The position numbers were made by a program, and so were the translations under genes. The notes under the pieces were generated by a model. That model did no database searches and was not told the DNA's origin. It worked only from the letters and a program-made list of their open reading frames with translations. DNA of 64,000 nt from positions 310,001 through 374,000 of the forward strand of contig NZ_CP023449.1 of the NCBI RefSeq assembly GCF_002355275.1. Direction: 5' to 3'. This document shows positions 43,318 to 52,601 of this stretch, in pieces; positions within the stretch are counted from its first letter, which is position 1, and each line of letters begins with the position of its first letter. Source of the stretch: Rhizorhabdus dicambivorans (GTDB lineage Bacteria > Pseudomonadota > Alphaproteobacteria > Sphingomonadales > Sphingomonadaceae).

Positions 43318-44253
43318 CTATATGCTAGCGCCGCGGGCGACCCATTGGGTGTGTTCACGCGAGAAGGCGAGTTCAGCATCGTTGACGAAGGCGGAAAAGC
43401 CTTTTTCGTCTTGCGCATCCTGACTTTTGCCCTGGATGATGCCGATCTCGTGACTGGTCAGCGTGTAGCTGGACACTAGCTCATTATGTTTGCGAATCTG
43501 CACCCAACCGAGCATCGACGAAGCCATGACCACAAGAATGCCCACCACAGGGCTCTCGCGCGATTCTCGGAAACCCGCGAGGACCAGCAGCAATATCACC
43601 CCGTACGTCGCGACCCCCAGACCGAACCACCACCGGCTCGCCATTTTGCTCCGGCGTGCCTTGGCCGTATACCAGCCGCGCTGTTCGCGGATGCGATGCT
43701 CGAGGTAGAAGGACTTGCGCTGATCGAAATCGAGCGCGCGGACCTTGTCCATTGACGCTGTGATCTGGTCGGCCATCCCCGCATCGGGATGAAGCCGCTC
43801 GCCCACCGCCCGGTTGTTGACGAGGATGGTATGGAGATAGCTGCTGAACTCCGCTCGGCGGATTGCCACTCGATCAACGTCCCCAAATGGCTCGGCGCGC
43901 ATACAGTAGCGCCAGGACGAAGTCTTGACCGACTCTGCCAGCGCGCGGGCGCGATACCAATCCTGCTCGGGCTTCTTCAGACTGCGCGTCAGTAACAATA
44001 CCAGCGAGACCAGGAAGGCGAATACATAGGCGACATAGAGATAGACTGCCGCAGGAGAGCGGGTGCCGTCCAGTGCGGGAGGAACCTCGGCGAGTGTACA
44101 GGCAAGGCCGGCGGCAGATAGCAGCAGCAGATACTCGCCCCGGACCAGCCACAGATAGAGCCGTTGCGCATGCCCCGACAACAGATCGGCGGCTACGAAA
44201 ATCGCGGGATAGTCGAAACTCTCGATCGGCGAGGTGGAGGCGTCAGTCGCCAT
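43318..44253 (-). CDS. SLATT/DUF4231-like membrane effector-type protein
   Basis: A 311-residue protein with two pairs of hydrophobic helices: residues 40-57 and 69-89, then 208-228 and 235-252. After the first pair comes DWYRARALAESVKTSSWRYC (residues 98-117), the W/R-AES-K-WRY pattern typical of SLATT (SMODS/SLOG-associating two-TM effector) proteins, then a helical linker and a second SLATT-like pair. SLATT proteins are predicted membrane pore or sensor components of nucleotide-signalled conflict systems. ATG 44253 lies 19 bases after the TIR-PDZ gene stop, so the two form an operon. G+C is below the regional average. Confidence 0.75.
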   Translation of the reverse strand: MATDASTSPIESFDYPAIFVAADLLSGHAQRLYLWLVRGEYLLLLSAAGLACTLAEVPPALDGTRSPAAVYLYVAYVFAFLVSLVLLLTRSLKKPEQDWYRARALAESVKTSSWRYCMRAEPFGDVDRVAIRRAEFSSYLHTILVNNRAVGERLHPDAGMADQITASMDKVRALDFDQRKSFYLEHRIREQRGWYTAKARRSKMASRWWFGLGVATYGVILLLVLAGFRESRESPVVGILVVMASSMLGWVQIRKHNELVSSYTLTSHEIGIIQGKSQDAQDEKGFSAFVNDAELAFSREHTQWVARGASI

Positions 44254-44272
44254 GGGTATGTCCTTATGCCTG

Positions 44273-47200
44273 TCATTCCGAGAAAAGGCCGCCTTCGCTT
44301 GCCCGGGAGCGTGGAACTTCGACCATATTATGCAGTTCGGCCAGCCAGGCCCTGGTCTTACGTGAAGGCGCGCCTTTGCCGGCCGCCAGCACCGTGCCGA
44401 AATCCTTGGGCATGAAATCCTTCTCTGCCCGCATCATGTCACGCATGTCCTGCAAGGAATTAAGCGTGAGCTGGAGATAGGTATATATCTGGTCTCCATA
44501 AATATTCTTGCCCTGCAACATGATTACCACCTTCTCGTTGAGAAGATCGTCATCAATCTCGGCCTGCGTGCGGTCGGCCTTAAAGGCACTTGTCCTCCAC
44601 GTGACCCCGGCAGACGGGGCCGAATCAGATGGCGCTGGGGCCGTCGTTGCGGAAGCGGCGGGTGTGGCCGCACTCTCCGGCGTTATCACGATACGCTCGC
44701 GCCGTATGTCGACAGAAACGGGTGCTGGCTCACCCGATCTGGTCAGCAACAGCTTCACCATCGTCCCTGGCGGTCCCTGTATCCGCGCAATGGTTGCCTC
44801 CAGCTCGATACCGTAGGTGGGTTCATCGCTGACCTTGACGATACGATCCCCGATCTTGAGGCCCGCACGCATCGCCGGCCCGTCCTTTTCCACCCTCACC
44901 ACCGTCGGTGTCCCGTTTCGCAGCTCTATGCCCAGGCCAATCCGGCCGCGTTCGGAATTTGTGGGAGCGGCGATCGGCTCAACGGGCGTGGCGAGAGGCA
45001 CCGGATCCGGCGCCATGGGCGAAGCCTTCTTAGGCCGCTTAGCGACCTGTGCGGCGGCCTCGGGCGTATCCCCTTCTCCGAAGCGATACAGGCGATAGGC
45101 CCTGCGCGCACTCATCCCGACATCCACCATGCGCTGCACATGGCTATCAACCTCGGCGCGCATCCGATGTTGCCTCTCAAGGGTTCCCGGATCCAGCGCC
45201 CCTCGCGCATAGTCGATATCGTCCAACCCGATGACGCGTCCCTTTTCGACAGTGAGGATTTCGACCGGCGGGTGCTGCATCATCAGCCCTGCTTCCAGGC
45301 TGTTTGGCCGTCCGTTCGCATAGGGCGGGCCGACCCAGCCTAGCAGATATTGCGGCGCGCGTGGATCTGGACGGATCAGCTTGGCGAGCGCCGCCCCATA
45401 CAGGCCGCGCGCTACCTCCTGGTCCAGCGCGGCGCAGACGATGTGCTGCCGCAGGGAGTTCGCTTGGCAGGCCACGCTTTCCATCAGGTGCCGGCCCAGA
45501 TCGGCCTTACCCTCCTCAATAGCCACCCGCGCCGCGCCCGCCACCAGCACATAATTGGCCGCGACGGGCCGCAAAGCATCTGGAAATCTCTTCGCCTCGG
45601 CGCGGTAATGCTCGACAAGCGAAAATACCCGTCGCCTGTCCACCGCGCGTGACATGATCATGTCGGTCGTATCGTCTAGCAGCCCCATTCTCAACGTCGA
45701 TTGCTCGGTGCCGAAGCCGGCGATCAGCGTGGCGGAAGCGGCATCGATCTTTTCGATCATATCAGAGTAGCGCTGCCGCAGATCGTCCCGCTGCGGATAA
45801 TCGCTCACCAACGTGCCCATACAGCGATAGCTGCTGACGAGCAGGCGCTGCGCGACATAGGCTTCCGGAAACGAGCGGCTGAGCTGCTCGGCACGCGCGA
45901 TCCGCTGGTCGCAACCGGCGATCCTCGCGTTGGGATCTGATGTGGGCGGAAGAAATCCGGTGATCTGCGACAGCGCCTCGGCGATGGCACGCGACCCGGG
46001 ATCACGCGAGATCAGCGTCTCGGCTGTCACAAGCCAGGCTGGATCGAGCAACTGCTTGTCGAAGCCGGAGCGTATCTCGGCGCTCTGCACGAGGAACTTG
46101 GCCTCCAGCAGCCTTCGATTGCCCGGCGCGGTCTGCTCTGCGGCGGCAATCTCTTTGTCGAGCTCCTCGTACTCGCGCCTTAGATAGGCCTCTCGCTCAG
46201 TCGCCGGCGGCATCTGTCGTCGCGCCGGTACGTCGGATGGCTGGCCAGCCGCCTTGGGCGGCGTGATGGTGCTTGCATCGTGCACCAGATCGATATCGGC
46301 AAGCCGGCGGCGGATCGACAGCACCGAAAGCGTCGGGCTCGACGTATAACGTGATTGCAGCCGCTCTATCTCCCGCGCCGCCATTCCAGTCAGGTTGAAG
46401 GCATCGTCATATTCGTTGTTCATCGCGTAGCTCGCCGCGGCTGCCAGCTCGCATTCGATCTTCCAGGCGCCAGTGTCGAAATCATCGCCTGTGGCCAGAA
46501 GCACCGCGTCACGTGCATCGTCTCGCTGCTCGCGTACGTCGAGCGGTGAGCCATCGAGCAACGTCTGGCCGCGGAAAGTCAGGCAACGGGCTTCGGCGGT
46601 CTGGCGCGCCGCGGCGCTCATCGTCGACAGCTGCGCGCGCGCGCGCTGGCCATCGCCATAAGAGATAAGTAAGGCGGTGTGCCGCATAACGATCCGGTCG
46701 CGCAACGCCGCGATCATCGGGTCGGCTGCAAGATCCTGCGACGAGAGAGCCAGCATCAGACGGCTATAATCAGTATTGGCTTGCTCGATCGACACCCAGT
46801 CCGCCTGCAGGCCGGCAAGCCCGTCCAGCGCCCTGCCGTAACTTGCCACGGCGCTGGCGTCGCGACCGGGCTCGCCCAGTAGGCGAGTATAGACCGGCAT
46901 TAGATCGCCCAGCACGTCGCGCTGCATCGCCGCCAGCGCCGGATTTTCGCGATAGCGGTCGTCGGCCAGCCGGGTAGCGGTTCTATTAAGCGCGTCGAGC
47001 GCGGCTTCACGGGCGCGCACCGCCGCCGCTTGCTCGCGGCGCGCCTCTTCGGCGCTCTTCAGCGCGCGGGCCTCGCTTTGGCGGGCGGCGTCCGCGCTGT
47101 GTTGGGCGCGGCCGGCATTATCCTGGGCAAGCCGCTCGGCGGTGACCGATCGCCTGAGCAGCTTGACCGCCTTGTCGCGTTCGCCAGCGGCGATCTGCTC

Positions 47201-47890
47201 GTTGCGGGCCGCGACTTTCTCGTTCAGCGCCGCTCTGTTGGCATTACGCTGCGCCAGCCGCGCTTGGGAAAAGGCAACGACGGCAAGCACGCCTAGAATG
47301 ACGGCGACGGTGCTAGCGATACCCGCCAGCAGGGCCAGCCGTTGACTCGATCGGCGACGTTCGCGCTGATAGAGCCGATCGAAATCGGTGCCGAGGATGC
47401 CCGAGACCAGCTTGAGAAACGCCATGCTGCGATCGAGCGTGGTGAAATCGACCGCAAGTGGCTCCTCGCCCATGAGCGATCCCGAATTCTCGGACAGCGA
47501 AACCGGCAGCAACAGTGAGTCATCGGTGCCACGCTCCACGATCACTGCGAAGATCGGCCGGTCGGGATGGAACTCCCGGAACTGTCGTATCTCCCGATCA
47601 ACCCATCGAGATGCCACAGCGGCAGGAGAGCAAAGAACGAGCAGCGAAGAGGACTGCCGGAGCGCTCCCTCGATCCTTTCCCCCAGATGATGGGCAGCAC
47701 CCAGTTCCTCGTCATCGCGAAACACCCGGCCGATCGATGCCGAGATAGGCCCGAACAGTCCGTCGCTACCGACCAGCGAGCGCGGCGTGCGAAAGGTCTC
47801 CAGCCGCCGGCTCAACCAGCGCGCCCAGCGCGAATCATCGTGCGAGTAGCTCACGAAGACCCCGAACCTCTCACCTGTCACATCGGTCAT
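44273..47890 (-). CDS. TIR-transmembrane-coiled-coil-PDZ protein
   Basis: A 1205-residue protein with an unusual order of domains: TIR (residues 8-150; FGVFVSYSHDDSRWARWLSR, FRDDEELGAAHHLGE, and SRWVDREI with the putative catalytic Glu100), a transmembrane helix (186-208), a coiled coil (209-320), a long helical region to about 800, a segment with KKASPMAPDPVPLATPVEP linker, a PDZ domain (983-1070; GIGLGIELRNGTPTVVRVEK, DGPAMRAGLKIGDRIVKVSD) and a C-terminal tail. TIR domains of this type can cleave NAD+. PDZ suggests binding of C-terminal peptides, perhaps outside the cytoplasm if the topology places it in the periplasm. Followed by the SLATT gene. ATG is immediately preceded by a 61-base perfect hairpin. 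Confidence 0.85.
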   Translation of the reverse strand: MTDVTGERFGVFVSYSHDDSRWARWLSRRLETFRTPRSLVGSDGLFGPISASIGRVFRDDEELGAAHHLGERIEGALRQSSSLLVLCSPAAVASRWVDREIRQFREFHPDRPIFAVIVERGTDDSLLLPVSLSENSGSLMGEEPLAVDFTTLDRSMAFLKLVSGILGTDFDRLYQRERRRSSQRLALLAGIASTVAVILGVLAVVAFSQARLAQRNANRAALNEKVAARNEQIAAGERDKAVKLLRRSVTAERLAQDNAGRAQHSADAARQSEARALKSAEEARREQAAAVRAREAALDALNRTATRLADDRYRENPALAAMQRDVLGDLMPVYTRLLGEPGRDASAVASYGRALDGLAGLQADWVSIEQANTDYSRLMLALSSQDLAADPMIAALRDRIVMRHTALLISYGDGQRARAQLSTMSAAARQTAEARCLTFRGQTLLDGSPLDVREQRDDARDAVLLATGDDFDTGAWKIECELAAAASYAMNNEYDDAFNLTGMAAREIERLQSRYTSSPTLSVLSIRRRLADIDLVHDASTITPPKAAGQPSDVPARRQMPPATEREAYLRREYEELDKEIAAAEQTAPGNRRLLEAKFLVQSAEIRSGFDKQLLDPAWLVTAETLISRDPGSRAIAEALSQITGFLPPTSDPNARIAGCDQRIARAEQLSRSFPEAYVAQRLLVSSYRCMGTLVSDYPQRDDLRQRYSDMIEKIDAASATLIAGFGTEQSTLRMGLLDDTTDMIMSRAVDRRRVFSLVEHYRAEAKRFPDALRPVAANYVLVAGAARVAIEEGKADLGRHLMESVACQANSLRQHIVCAALDQEVARGLYGAALAKLIRPDPRAPQYLLGWVGPPYANGRPNSLEAGLMMQHPPVEILTVEKGRVIGLDDIDYARGALDPGTLERQHRMRAEVDSHVQRMVDVGMSARRAYRLYRFGEGDTPEAAAQVAKRPKKASPMAPDPVPLATPVEPIAAPTNSERGRIGLGIELRNGTPTVVRVEKDGPAMRAGLKIGDRIVKVSDEPTYGIELEATIARIQGPPGTMVKLLLTRSGEPAPVSVDIRRERIVITPESAATPAASATTAPAPSDSAPSAGVTWRTSAFKADRTQAEIDDDLLNEKVVIMLQGKNIYGDQIYTYLQLTLNSLQDMRDMMRAEKDFMPKDFGTVLAAGKGAPSRKTRAWLAELHNMVEVPRSRASEGGLFSE

Positions 47891-47951
47891 GGTTCTGCCC
47901 CCTAGGCTGGCTTCGCTGCTATGCAGCGAAGCCAGCCTAGGGGGCAGAACC
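47891..47951. promoter_or_regulatory. Perfect 29-bp inverted repeat covering the ribosome site of the TIR gene
   Basis: Arms at 47891-47919 and 47923-47951 are exact reverse complements, separated by TAT. The 61-base structure touches the start codon of the TIR gene (47888-47890). On the coding strand the only Shine-Dalgarno-like sequence, AGGGGGC about 8 bases before ATG, lies inside the 3' arm, so the transcript would have its ribosome site locked in a 29-bp stem. The hppA terminator (47983-48014) is separate. Confidence 0.95.
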
Positions 47952-47982
47952 GTTCATCACAACGGCCGGGTTGATACGGACA

Positions 47983-48014
47983 GAAAAAGCCCGCCGGATC
48001 GCTCCGGACGGGCT
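47983..48014 (-). terminator. Rho-independent terminator of hppA
   Basis: On the minus strand AGCCCGTCCGGA and TCCGGCGGGCT pair around a short GCGA loop, followed by TTTTCTG. It begins 28 bases after the hppA stop. It separates hppA from the TIR operon transcriptionally. Confidence 0.75.
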
Positions 48015-48041
48015 CCTTTCGCACGATGCGGACGGGTCAGG

Positions 48042-50141
48042 TCACATCGCGTGGGCCAGCGCCGCGAGCAGCAGCAGCGCGACGATATTGGTGATCTTGA
48101 TCATCGGGTTCACGGCGGGGCCGGCAGTGTCCTTGTAGGGATCGCCGACGGTGTCGCCGGTCACGGCCGCCTTATGGGCTTCCGATCCCTTGCCGCCATG
48201 ATTGCCGTCCTCGATATATTTCTTCGCATTGTCCCATGCGCCGCCGCCCGAGGTCATCGAGATGGCGACGAACAGGCCCGACACGATCACGCCCAGCAGC
48301 AGCGCGCCGAGCGCGGCGAAGCCGTTGGCCTGCCCTGCCACTGCCGCGATGACGAAATAGACGACGATCGGCGCCAGCACCGGCAGCAGCGAGGGGACGA
48401 TCATCTCCTTGATCGCCGCCTTGGTGACGAGGTCCACGGTGCGGGCATAGTTGGGACGGCTGGTGCCTTCCATGATGCCCGGATTCTCGCGGAACTGCGC
48501 ACGCACCTCCTCGACCACCGAGCCCGCCGCGCGGCCGACTGCGGTCATGCCGAACGCCCCGAAGATATAGGGCAGCAGCGCGCCGAGCAGCAGGCCGACG
48601 ATGACGTACGGATTGCTCAGCGAGAAATCGACCGCGAGGTCCGGGAAGTAGATGCCCAGATCGGTGGTATAGGCGCCGAACAGGACCAGCGCGGCGAGGC
48701 CGGCCGATCCGATGGCATAGCCCTTGGTCACCGCCTTGGTGGTGTTGCCCACGGCATCGAGCGCGTCGGTCTTGACGCGGACGCTGTCGTCGAGGCCCGC
48801 CATCTCGGCGATGCCGCCGGCATTGTCCGTCACCGGACCATAGGCATCGAGCGCGACGACCATGCCGGCCAGCGCCAGCATCGCGGTGGCCGCGAAGGCG
48901 ATGCCGATCAGCCCGGCGAGCTGATAGGACACGATGATGCCGATGCAGATCACGATCGTCGGCAGCGCGGTCGATTCCAGGCTGATCGCCAGACCCTGGA
49001 TGACGTTGGTGCCATGGCCGGTCTCTGACGACTTGGCGATCGAGCGGACCGGGCGATAGTTGGTGCCGGTATAATATTCGGTGATCCAGACGAGCAGGCC
49101 GGTGACGGCCAGGCCGACAAGGGCCGAATAGAAGAGGTGCATCGCCGGGAAGCTCGTCGCCCCGACCGCGATCGGCGCGGTGAGATCGCCGAGCACCTGC
49201 TGCGTGGCCAGATAGATCGCCGGGATCGACAGGATCGCCGTGGTCCAGAAGCCCTTGTACAGCGCGCCCATGATCGACTGGTTGGAACCCAGGCGGACCA
49301 TATAGGTGCCGATGATCGAGGTGACTATGCAGACGCCGCCGATCAGCAGCGGCAGCGACATCAGCTTGCCGATCCAGGCTGCGTCGCCCACGACGAGCAG
49401 GGCGGTCAGCACCATGGTGGCGCCGACGGTGACGACATAGGTCTCGAACAGGTCGGCGGCCATGCCCGCGCAGTCGCCGACATTGTCGCCGACATTGTCG
49501 GCGATCGTCGCCGGGTTGCGGGGATCGTCCTCGGGAATGCCGGCCTCGACCTTGCCCACCAGATCGGCGCCGACATCGGCGGCCTTGGTGAAGATGCCGC
49601 CGCCGAGACGCGCGAAGATCGAGATCAGCGAGGCGCCGAAGGCCAGCGCGACCAGCGCGTCGATCACGAGCCGGTCATTGGGCGCGTGGCCGCGCGGACC
49701 GGTCAGATACCAGTAGAAGACCGCGATCGCGAGCAGCGCCAGGCCGGCGACGAGAACGCCGGTCACGGCACCCGCGCGGAAGGCGACGGTCAGGCCGCTC
49801 TGCAGGCTGGTGCGCGCGGCCTCCGCGGTCCGGACATTGGCGCGAACCGAGATGTTCATGCCGACATAGCCCGCGACGCCCGACAGCAACGCGCCGATGA
49901 TGAAGCCCACCGCCGAGGTGAGGCCGAGGAAATAGAAGACCAGCGCGGCGACGATCACGCCGACGATCGCGATGGTGCGATATTGCCGGCCGAGATAGGC
50001 GCTGGCGCCTTCCTGGATCGCGGCGGCGATGTCCTGCATCTTCTCGTTGCCGGCCGACGCGGCCAGAACCTGACGGCTGGTAAACAGGCCGTATAATATC
50101 GCGAGCAGGCCGCAGCCTATCGCTACCTGTGTGATGAGCAT
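48042..50141 (-). CDS. hppA: K+-independent H+-translocating membrane pyrophosphatase
   Basis: Hydrolyses pyrophosphate to pump protons across the inner membrane. The 699-residue product has about sixteen hydrophobic segments, the substrate motif [18 protein letters not shown] near residue 172, [20 protein letters not shown] near residue 206, and the C-terminal [21 protein letters not shown]. The segment [20 protein letters not shown] carries Lys where K+-dependent enzymes have Ala, so this is the K+-independent type. ATG 50141 follows GGGAGTTAGG. The 223-base gap to thiL (50142-50364) probably holds its promoter; no clear -35/-10 is seen there. Confidence 0.95.
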   Translation of the reverse strand: MLITQVAIGCGLLAILYGLFTSRQVLAASAGNEKMQDIAAAIQEGASAYLGRQYRTIAIVGVIVAALVFYFLGLTSAVGFIIGALLSGVAGYVGMNISVRANVRTAEAARTSLQSGLTVAFRAGAVTGVLVAGLALLAIAVFYWYLTGPRGHAPNDRLVIDALVALAFGASLISIFARLGGGIFTKAADVGADLVGKVEAGIPEDDPRNPATIADNVGDNVGDCAGMAADLFETYVVTVGATMVLTALLVVGDAAWIGKLMSLPLLIGGVCIVTSIIGTYMVRLGSNQSIMGALYKGFWTTAILSIPAIYLATQQVLGDLTAPIAVGATSFPAMHLFYSALVGLAVTGLLVWITEYYTGTNYRPVRSIAKSSETGHGTNVIQGLAISLESTALPTIVICIGIIVSYQLAGLIGIAFAATAMLALAGMVVALDAYGPVTDNAGGIAEMAGLDDSVRVKTDALDAVGNTTKAVTKGYAIGSAGLAALVLFGAYTTDLGIYFPDLAVDFSLSNPYVIVGLLLGALLPYIFGAFGMTAVGRAAGSVVEEVRAQFRENPGIMEGTSRPNYARTVDLVTKAAIKEMIVPSLLPVLAPIVVYFVIAAVAGQANGFAALGALLLGVIVSGLFVAISMTSGGGAWDNAKKYIEDGNHGGKGSEAHKAAVTGDTVGDPYKDTAGPAVNPMIKITNIVALLLLAALAHAM

Positions 50142-50364
50142 CCTAACTCCCTTCGCTTCCCGGAGCGATCCGTGCGGACCTGGCCCCGGAGATGAGGCCG
50201 TGACATGAGCTGGCGGCTCCCCCGAACCGCGCCCCCCAAAACCACCGCAACAGCGCCGAGATCGAGCTTTTCCGCCCTTTTTGTCCCCCGACACGCGGGA
50301 CAATGTATGTCCGGGATGTGGGCGGGCCGCAAGAGCCCGTTTTTCCGGCGCTTTGAGCCGCCGA

Positions 50365-51300
50365 TCAGGCCACCCCGTGCTCGAAGCCGAGTGCGGCCGG
50401 CAGGGGCACGGGCCCACCCGCATCGTGGAGCCGCAGCCCAGTGCCGGCCTCGAACCGGCCAATCTCGACGGCATGGGCCGAGGCCGCCTCGCGCAGCGCG
50501 GGCGGGACGGCGGCGATCAGCTGATAGTCATCGCCGGCGGTGGCGGCGGCAAGCCGGGCGGCCCGGTCCGCGCCGAAGCCGCGGGCCTCGTCCGACAGCG
50601 GGACGGCATCGAGGTCGATCGCCACCGCCAGCCCGGAGGCGGCGGCAATCCGGGCCGCGTCGATCAGCAGCCCGTCCGAGACGTCGGCCATGGCATGGGC
50701 GAGCGGGGCCAGCGCGCGGCCCTCTGCGAGGCGCGGCATCGGCAGGCGATAGGCCTTGAGCAGCCGGCGCGGCCCTTCCAGCGCCCCGCGCGCGATGCGC
50801 AGGCCCAGCCCGGCGTCGCCGACCGGGCCGGTCAGGAACACCAGGTCGCCCGCCCGCGCCGCGCGCCGATCCGGCGCGCCGCCGGGCGCGACCTGGCCGA
50901 TCGCGGTAAGGCCCAGCACGCGGCCGTCGCCCCGGGGCTGGGCGACGGTGTCTCCGCCCAGCAGCGGCACCGCGAAATGGTCGAGCGCGCGGGCCAGCCC
51001 CGCGACGAAGGCGGCGTCCCAATCGCCGTCGCCGGTCAGCCCGAAGCCCATCAACACGCCGATCGGTTCGGCCCCCTTGGCGGCGAGATCGGACAGGTTG
51101 ACCGCGAGCAGCTTCCAGGCGACGTCGCCGGGCGGATCGCCGGGGAGATAATGGACGCCTTCGACAAGCATGTCGTGGGTCAGGACCAGATCGCGCCCCA
51201 GCGGCGCCGGCAGCACCGCCGCATCGTCGGCCAGCCCGCGCGCCGCCGGATGGCGGGCAAGGCTGCGGAGCCGATCGATCAGGTGGCGTTCCTCACTCAT
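50365..51300 (-). CDS. thiL: Thiamine-monophosphate kinase
   Basis: Last step of thiamine diphosphate synthesis, phosphorylating TMP with ATP. The 311-residue product begins with the [20 protein letters not shown] Mg-binding block near residue 22, [20 protein letters not shown] near residue 46, [34 protein letters not shown] near residue 111, and [17 protein letters not shown], the family order. Located between hppA and TauE/nusB, the usual alphaproteobacterial nusB-thiL neighbourhood. ATG 51300. Confidence 0.94.
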   Translation of the reverse strand: MSEERHLIDRLRSLARHPAARGLADDAAVLPAPLGRDLVLTHDMLVEGVHYLPGDPPGDVAWKLLAVNLSDLAAKGAEPIGVLMGFGLTGDGDWDAAFVAGLARALDHFAVPLLGGDTVAQPRGDGRVLGLTAIGQVAPGGAPDRRAARAGDLVFLTGPVGDAGLGLRIARGALEGPRRLLKAYRLPMPRLAEGRALAPLAHAMADVSDGLLIDAARIAAASGLAVAIDLDAVPLSDEARGFGADRAARLAAATAGDDYQLIAAVPPALREAASAHAVEIGRFEAGTGLRLHDAGGPVPLPAALGFEHGVA

Positions 51301-51308
51301 TTCTTCCC

Positions 51309-51355
51309 GTCACCCCGCCCTTCGACTGCCTGCAAGGCAGGCGCAGGGCTGGCAT
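51309..51355. repeat. Palindromic repeat between thiL and TauE/SafE gene
   Basis: GTCACCCCGCCCTTCGACTG, then CCTGCAAGGCAGG, then a partly complementary GCAGGGCTGGCATGAC. The central CCTGCAAGGCAGG hairpin and its GCGC flank recur as reverse complement at the very end of the window (GCGCCTGCCTTGCAG, 63986-64000). Confidence 0.6.
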
Positions 51356-51367
51356 GACAAGAATAGA

Positions 51368-52147
51368 TCAGAGGATCAACAATCCCACCGCATCCCACAG
51401 CAGCTTCAGGCCCACCATCAGGGTCAGCCAGTAGATCAGGGCATAGAAGCGGTCGGGTGAGACGCGGCGGACCAGGCGGACCCCCGCGAAGGTGGAGAGG
51501 ATGGCGACCGGCATCAACGCCGCCGACACCGTGAGGTTGGCGGCGGTGAACTGGCCGAGCCCGATATAGGCCGGTACCTTCAGGCAATTGACCGCGCCGA
51601 AGAAGATCGCGCTGGTGCCGACCAGCACGTCGCGCGGCAGGCGCTGCGGATAGACCCAGATCTGGAAGGGCGGCGCGCCGGCATGGGCGATCTGGCTGGT
51701 CAGCCCCGCTCCCACGCCGCAGACCAGCCCCACCGCGTCGGGCAGCTTGCGCGAGGGCACCGTCCGCCCGCCACGCGCGATCCACAGCTGGTGCGACGCG
51801 AAGATGACGGTGATCGCCCCCAGCGCGAGCAGCATCCAGTCCTCGCGCAGGCTGGCCGCGAACAGATAGCCGAGCAGCACGCCGAACACCGCGCCGGACA
51901 ACATGACGCGCATGACGTGCCGGTCCCAGCTGCGCCGGAAGGCCCAGATGCCGACCGCGTCCTGCACGACCAGCAACGGCAGCAGGATCGCCGCCGCCTG
52001 CACGGGCGAAACCGCCAGCGCCATCAGCGGCATGCCGAGCATGCCGATCCCGGAAAATCCCCCCTTGGCGAGTCCGATCAGGGTAACGGCCAGCAGGCCG
52101 AGCAGCCAGAACCAGGGATCGTGAAGGACCGGCGGGTCGGGAATCAC
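51368..52147 (-). CDS. TauE/SafE (TSUP) family anion exporter
   Basis: A 259-residue membrane protein of the sulfite/organosulfonate exporter family with about eight hydrophobic segments. TSUP marks: LAVTLIGLAKGGFSGIGML near residue 18 and VGAGLTSQIAHAGAPPFQIW near residue 146, the paired repeats of the fold. Substrate could be sulfite, taurine products or another small anion. The GTG start overlaps the nusB stop by four bases (GTGA), so it is translated with nusB. It sits between nusB and thiL, which are usually adjacent, so it looks inserted here. Confidence 0.88.
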   Translation of the reverse strand: MIPDPPVLHDPWFWLLGLLAVTLIGLAKGGFSGIGMLGMPLMALAVSPVQAAAILLPLLVVQDAVGIWAFRRSWDRHVMRVMLSGAVFGVLLGYLFAASLREDWMLLALGAITVIFASHQLWIARGGRTVPSRKLPDAVGLVCGVGAGLTSQIAHAGAPPFQIWVYPQRLPRDVLVGTSAIFFGAVNCLKVPAYIGLGQFTAANLTVSAALMPVAILSTFAGVRLVRRVSPDRFYALIYWLTLMVGLKLLWDAVGLLIL

Positions 52148-52599
52148 CCGCGTATGGCGCGGGCCACGGCGTCGAGCAGCCCGTTGACGAAGCCCTTCTC
52201 GCGCTTGTCGTAGAAGGCGTCGGCGACATCGACATATTCGCTGATCACGGTCGCGGTGGGCACGTCGGGCCGGGCGATCAGCTCATAGGTGCCGACGCGC
52301 AATATCTGCCGCATCGGCTTGTCGAGACGCTCCAGGGTCCAGCCGCTGGCCAGCTTGGCGGTGATCGCGGCGTCGATCTCGGCGCGGCGGGCGTCGACGC
52401 CCCTCACCAGATCGTCGAAGAAATCGACCTCGGCGGCGGCATATTCGACATCCTCGATCGTCGCGCCCAGCCGATGCTGGTGGAACTCGTCGAGCAGGCT
52501 GGCCAGCGGCGTGCCCTCCATCTCCTGCTGGTAGAGTGCCTGGGCAGCGGCAAGGCGGGCGGCGCTGCGGGAGCGCGATCGTTCGTTCTTCTTGGTCAT
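52144..52599 (-). CDS. nusB: Transcription antitermination factor NusB
   Basis: RNA-binding protein of the antitermination complex on rRNA operons. The 151-residue product has ARLAAAQALYQQEMEGTPLA near residue 14, the helical core WTLERLDKPMRQILRVGTYE near residue 90, and VPTATVISEYVDVADAFYDK near residue 113, all family landmarks. ATG 52599 (MTKKNERSRS) is used; an in-frame TTG two codons earlier is not needed. It follows hisD by two bases and overlaps the TauE/SafE gene. Confidence 0.95.
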   Translation of the reverse strand: MTKKNERSRSRSAARLAAAQALYQQEMEGTPLASLLDEFHQHRLGATIEDVEYAAAEVDFFDDLVRGVDARRAEIDAAITAKLASGWTLERLDKPMRQILRVGTYELIARPDVPTATVISEYVDVADAFYDKREKGFVNGLLDAVARAIRG

Positions 52600-52601
52600 C
52601 G

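Noticed and set aside
47991-48014. The palindrome upstream of the TIR gene as the hppA terminator
   Set aside because: hppA has its own terminator with a T-run at 47983-48014; the 29-bp palindrome lies further on and lacks a T-run.
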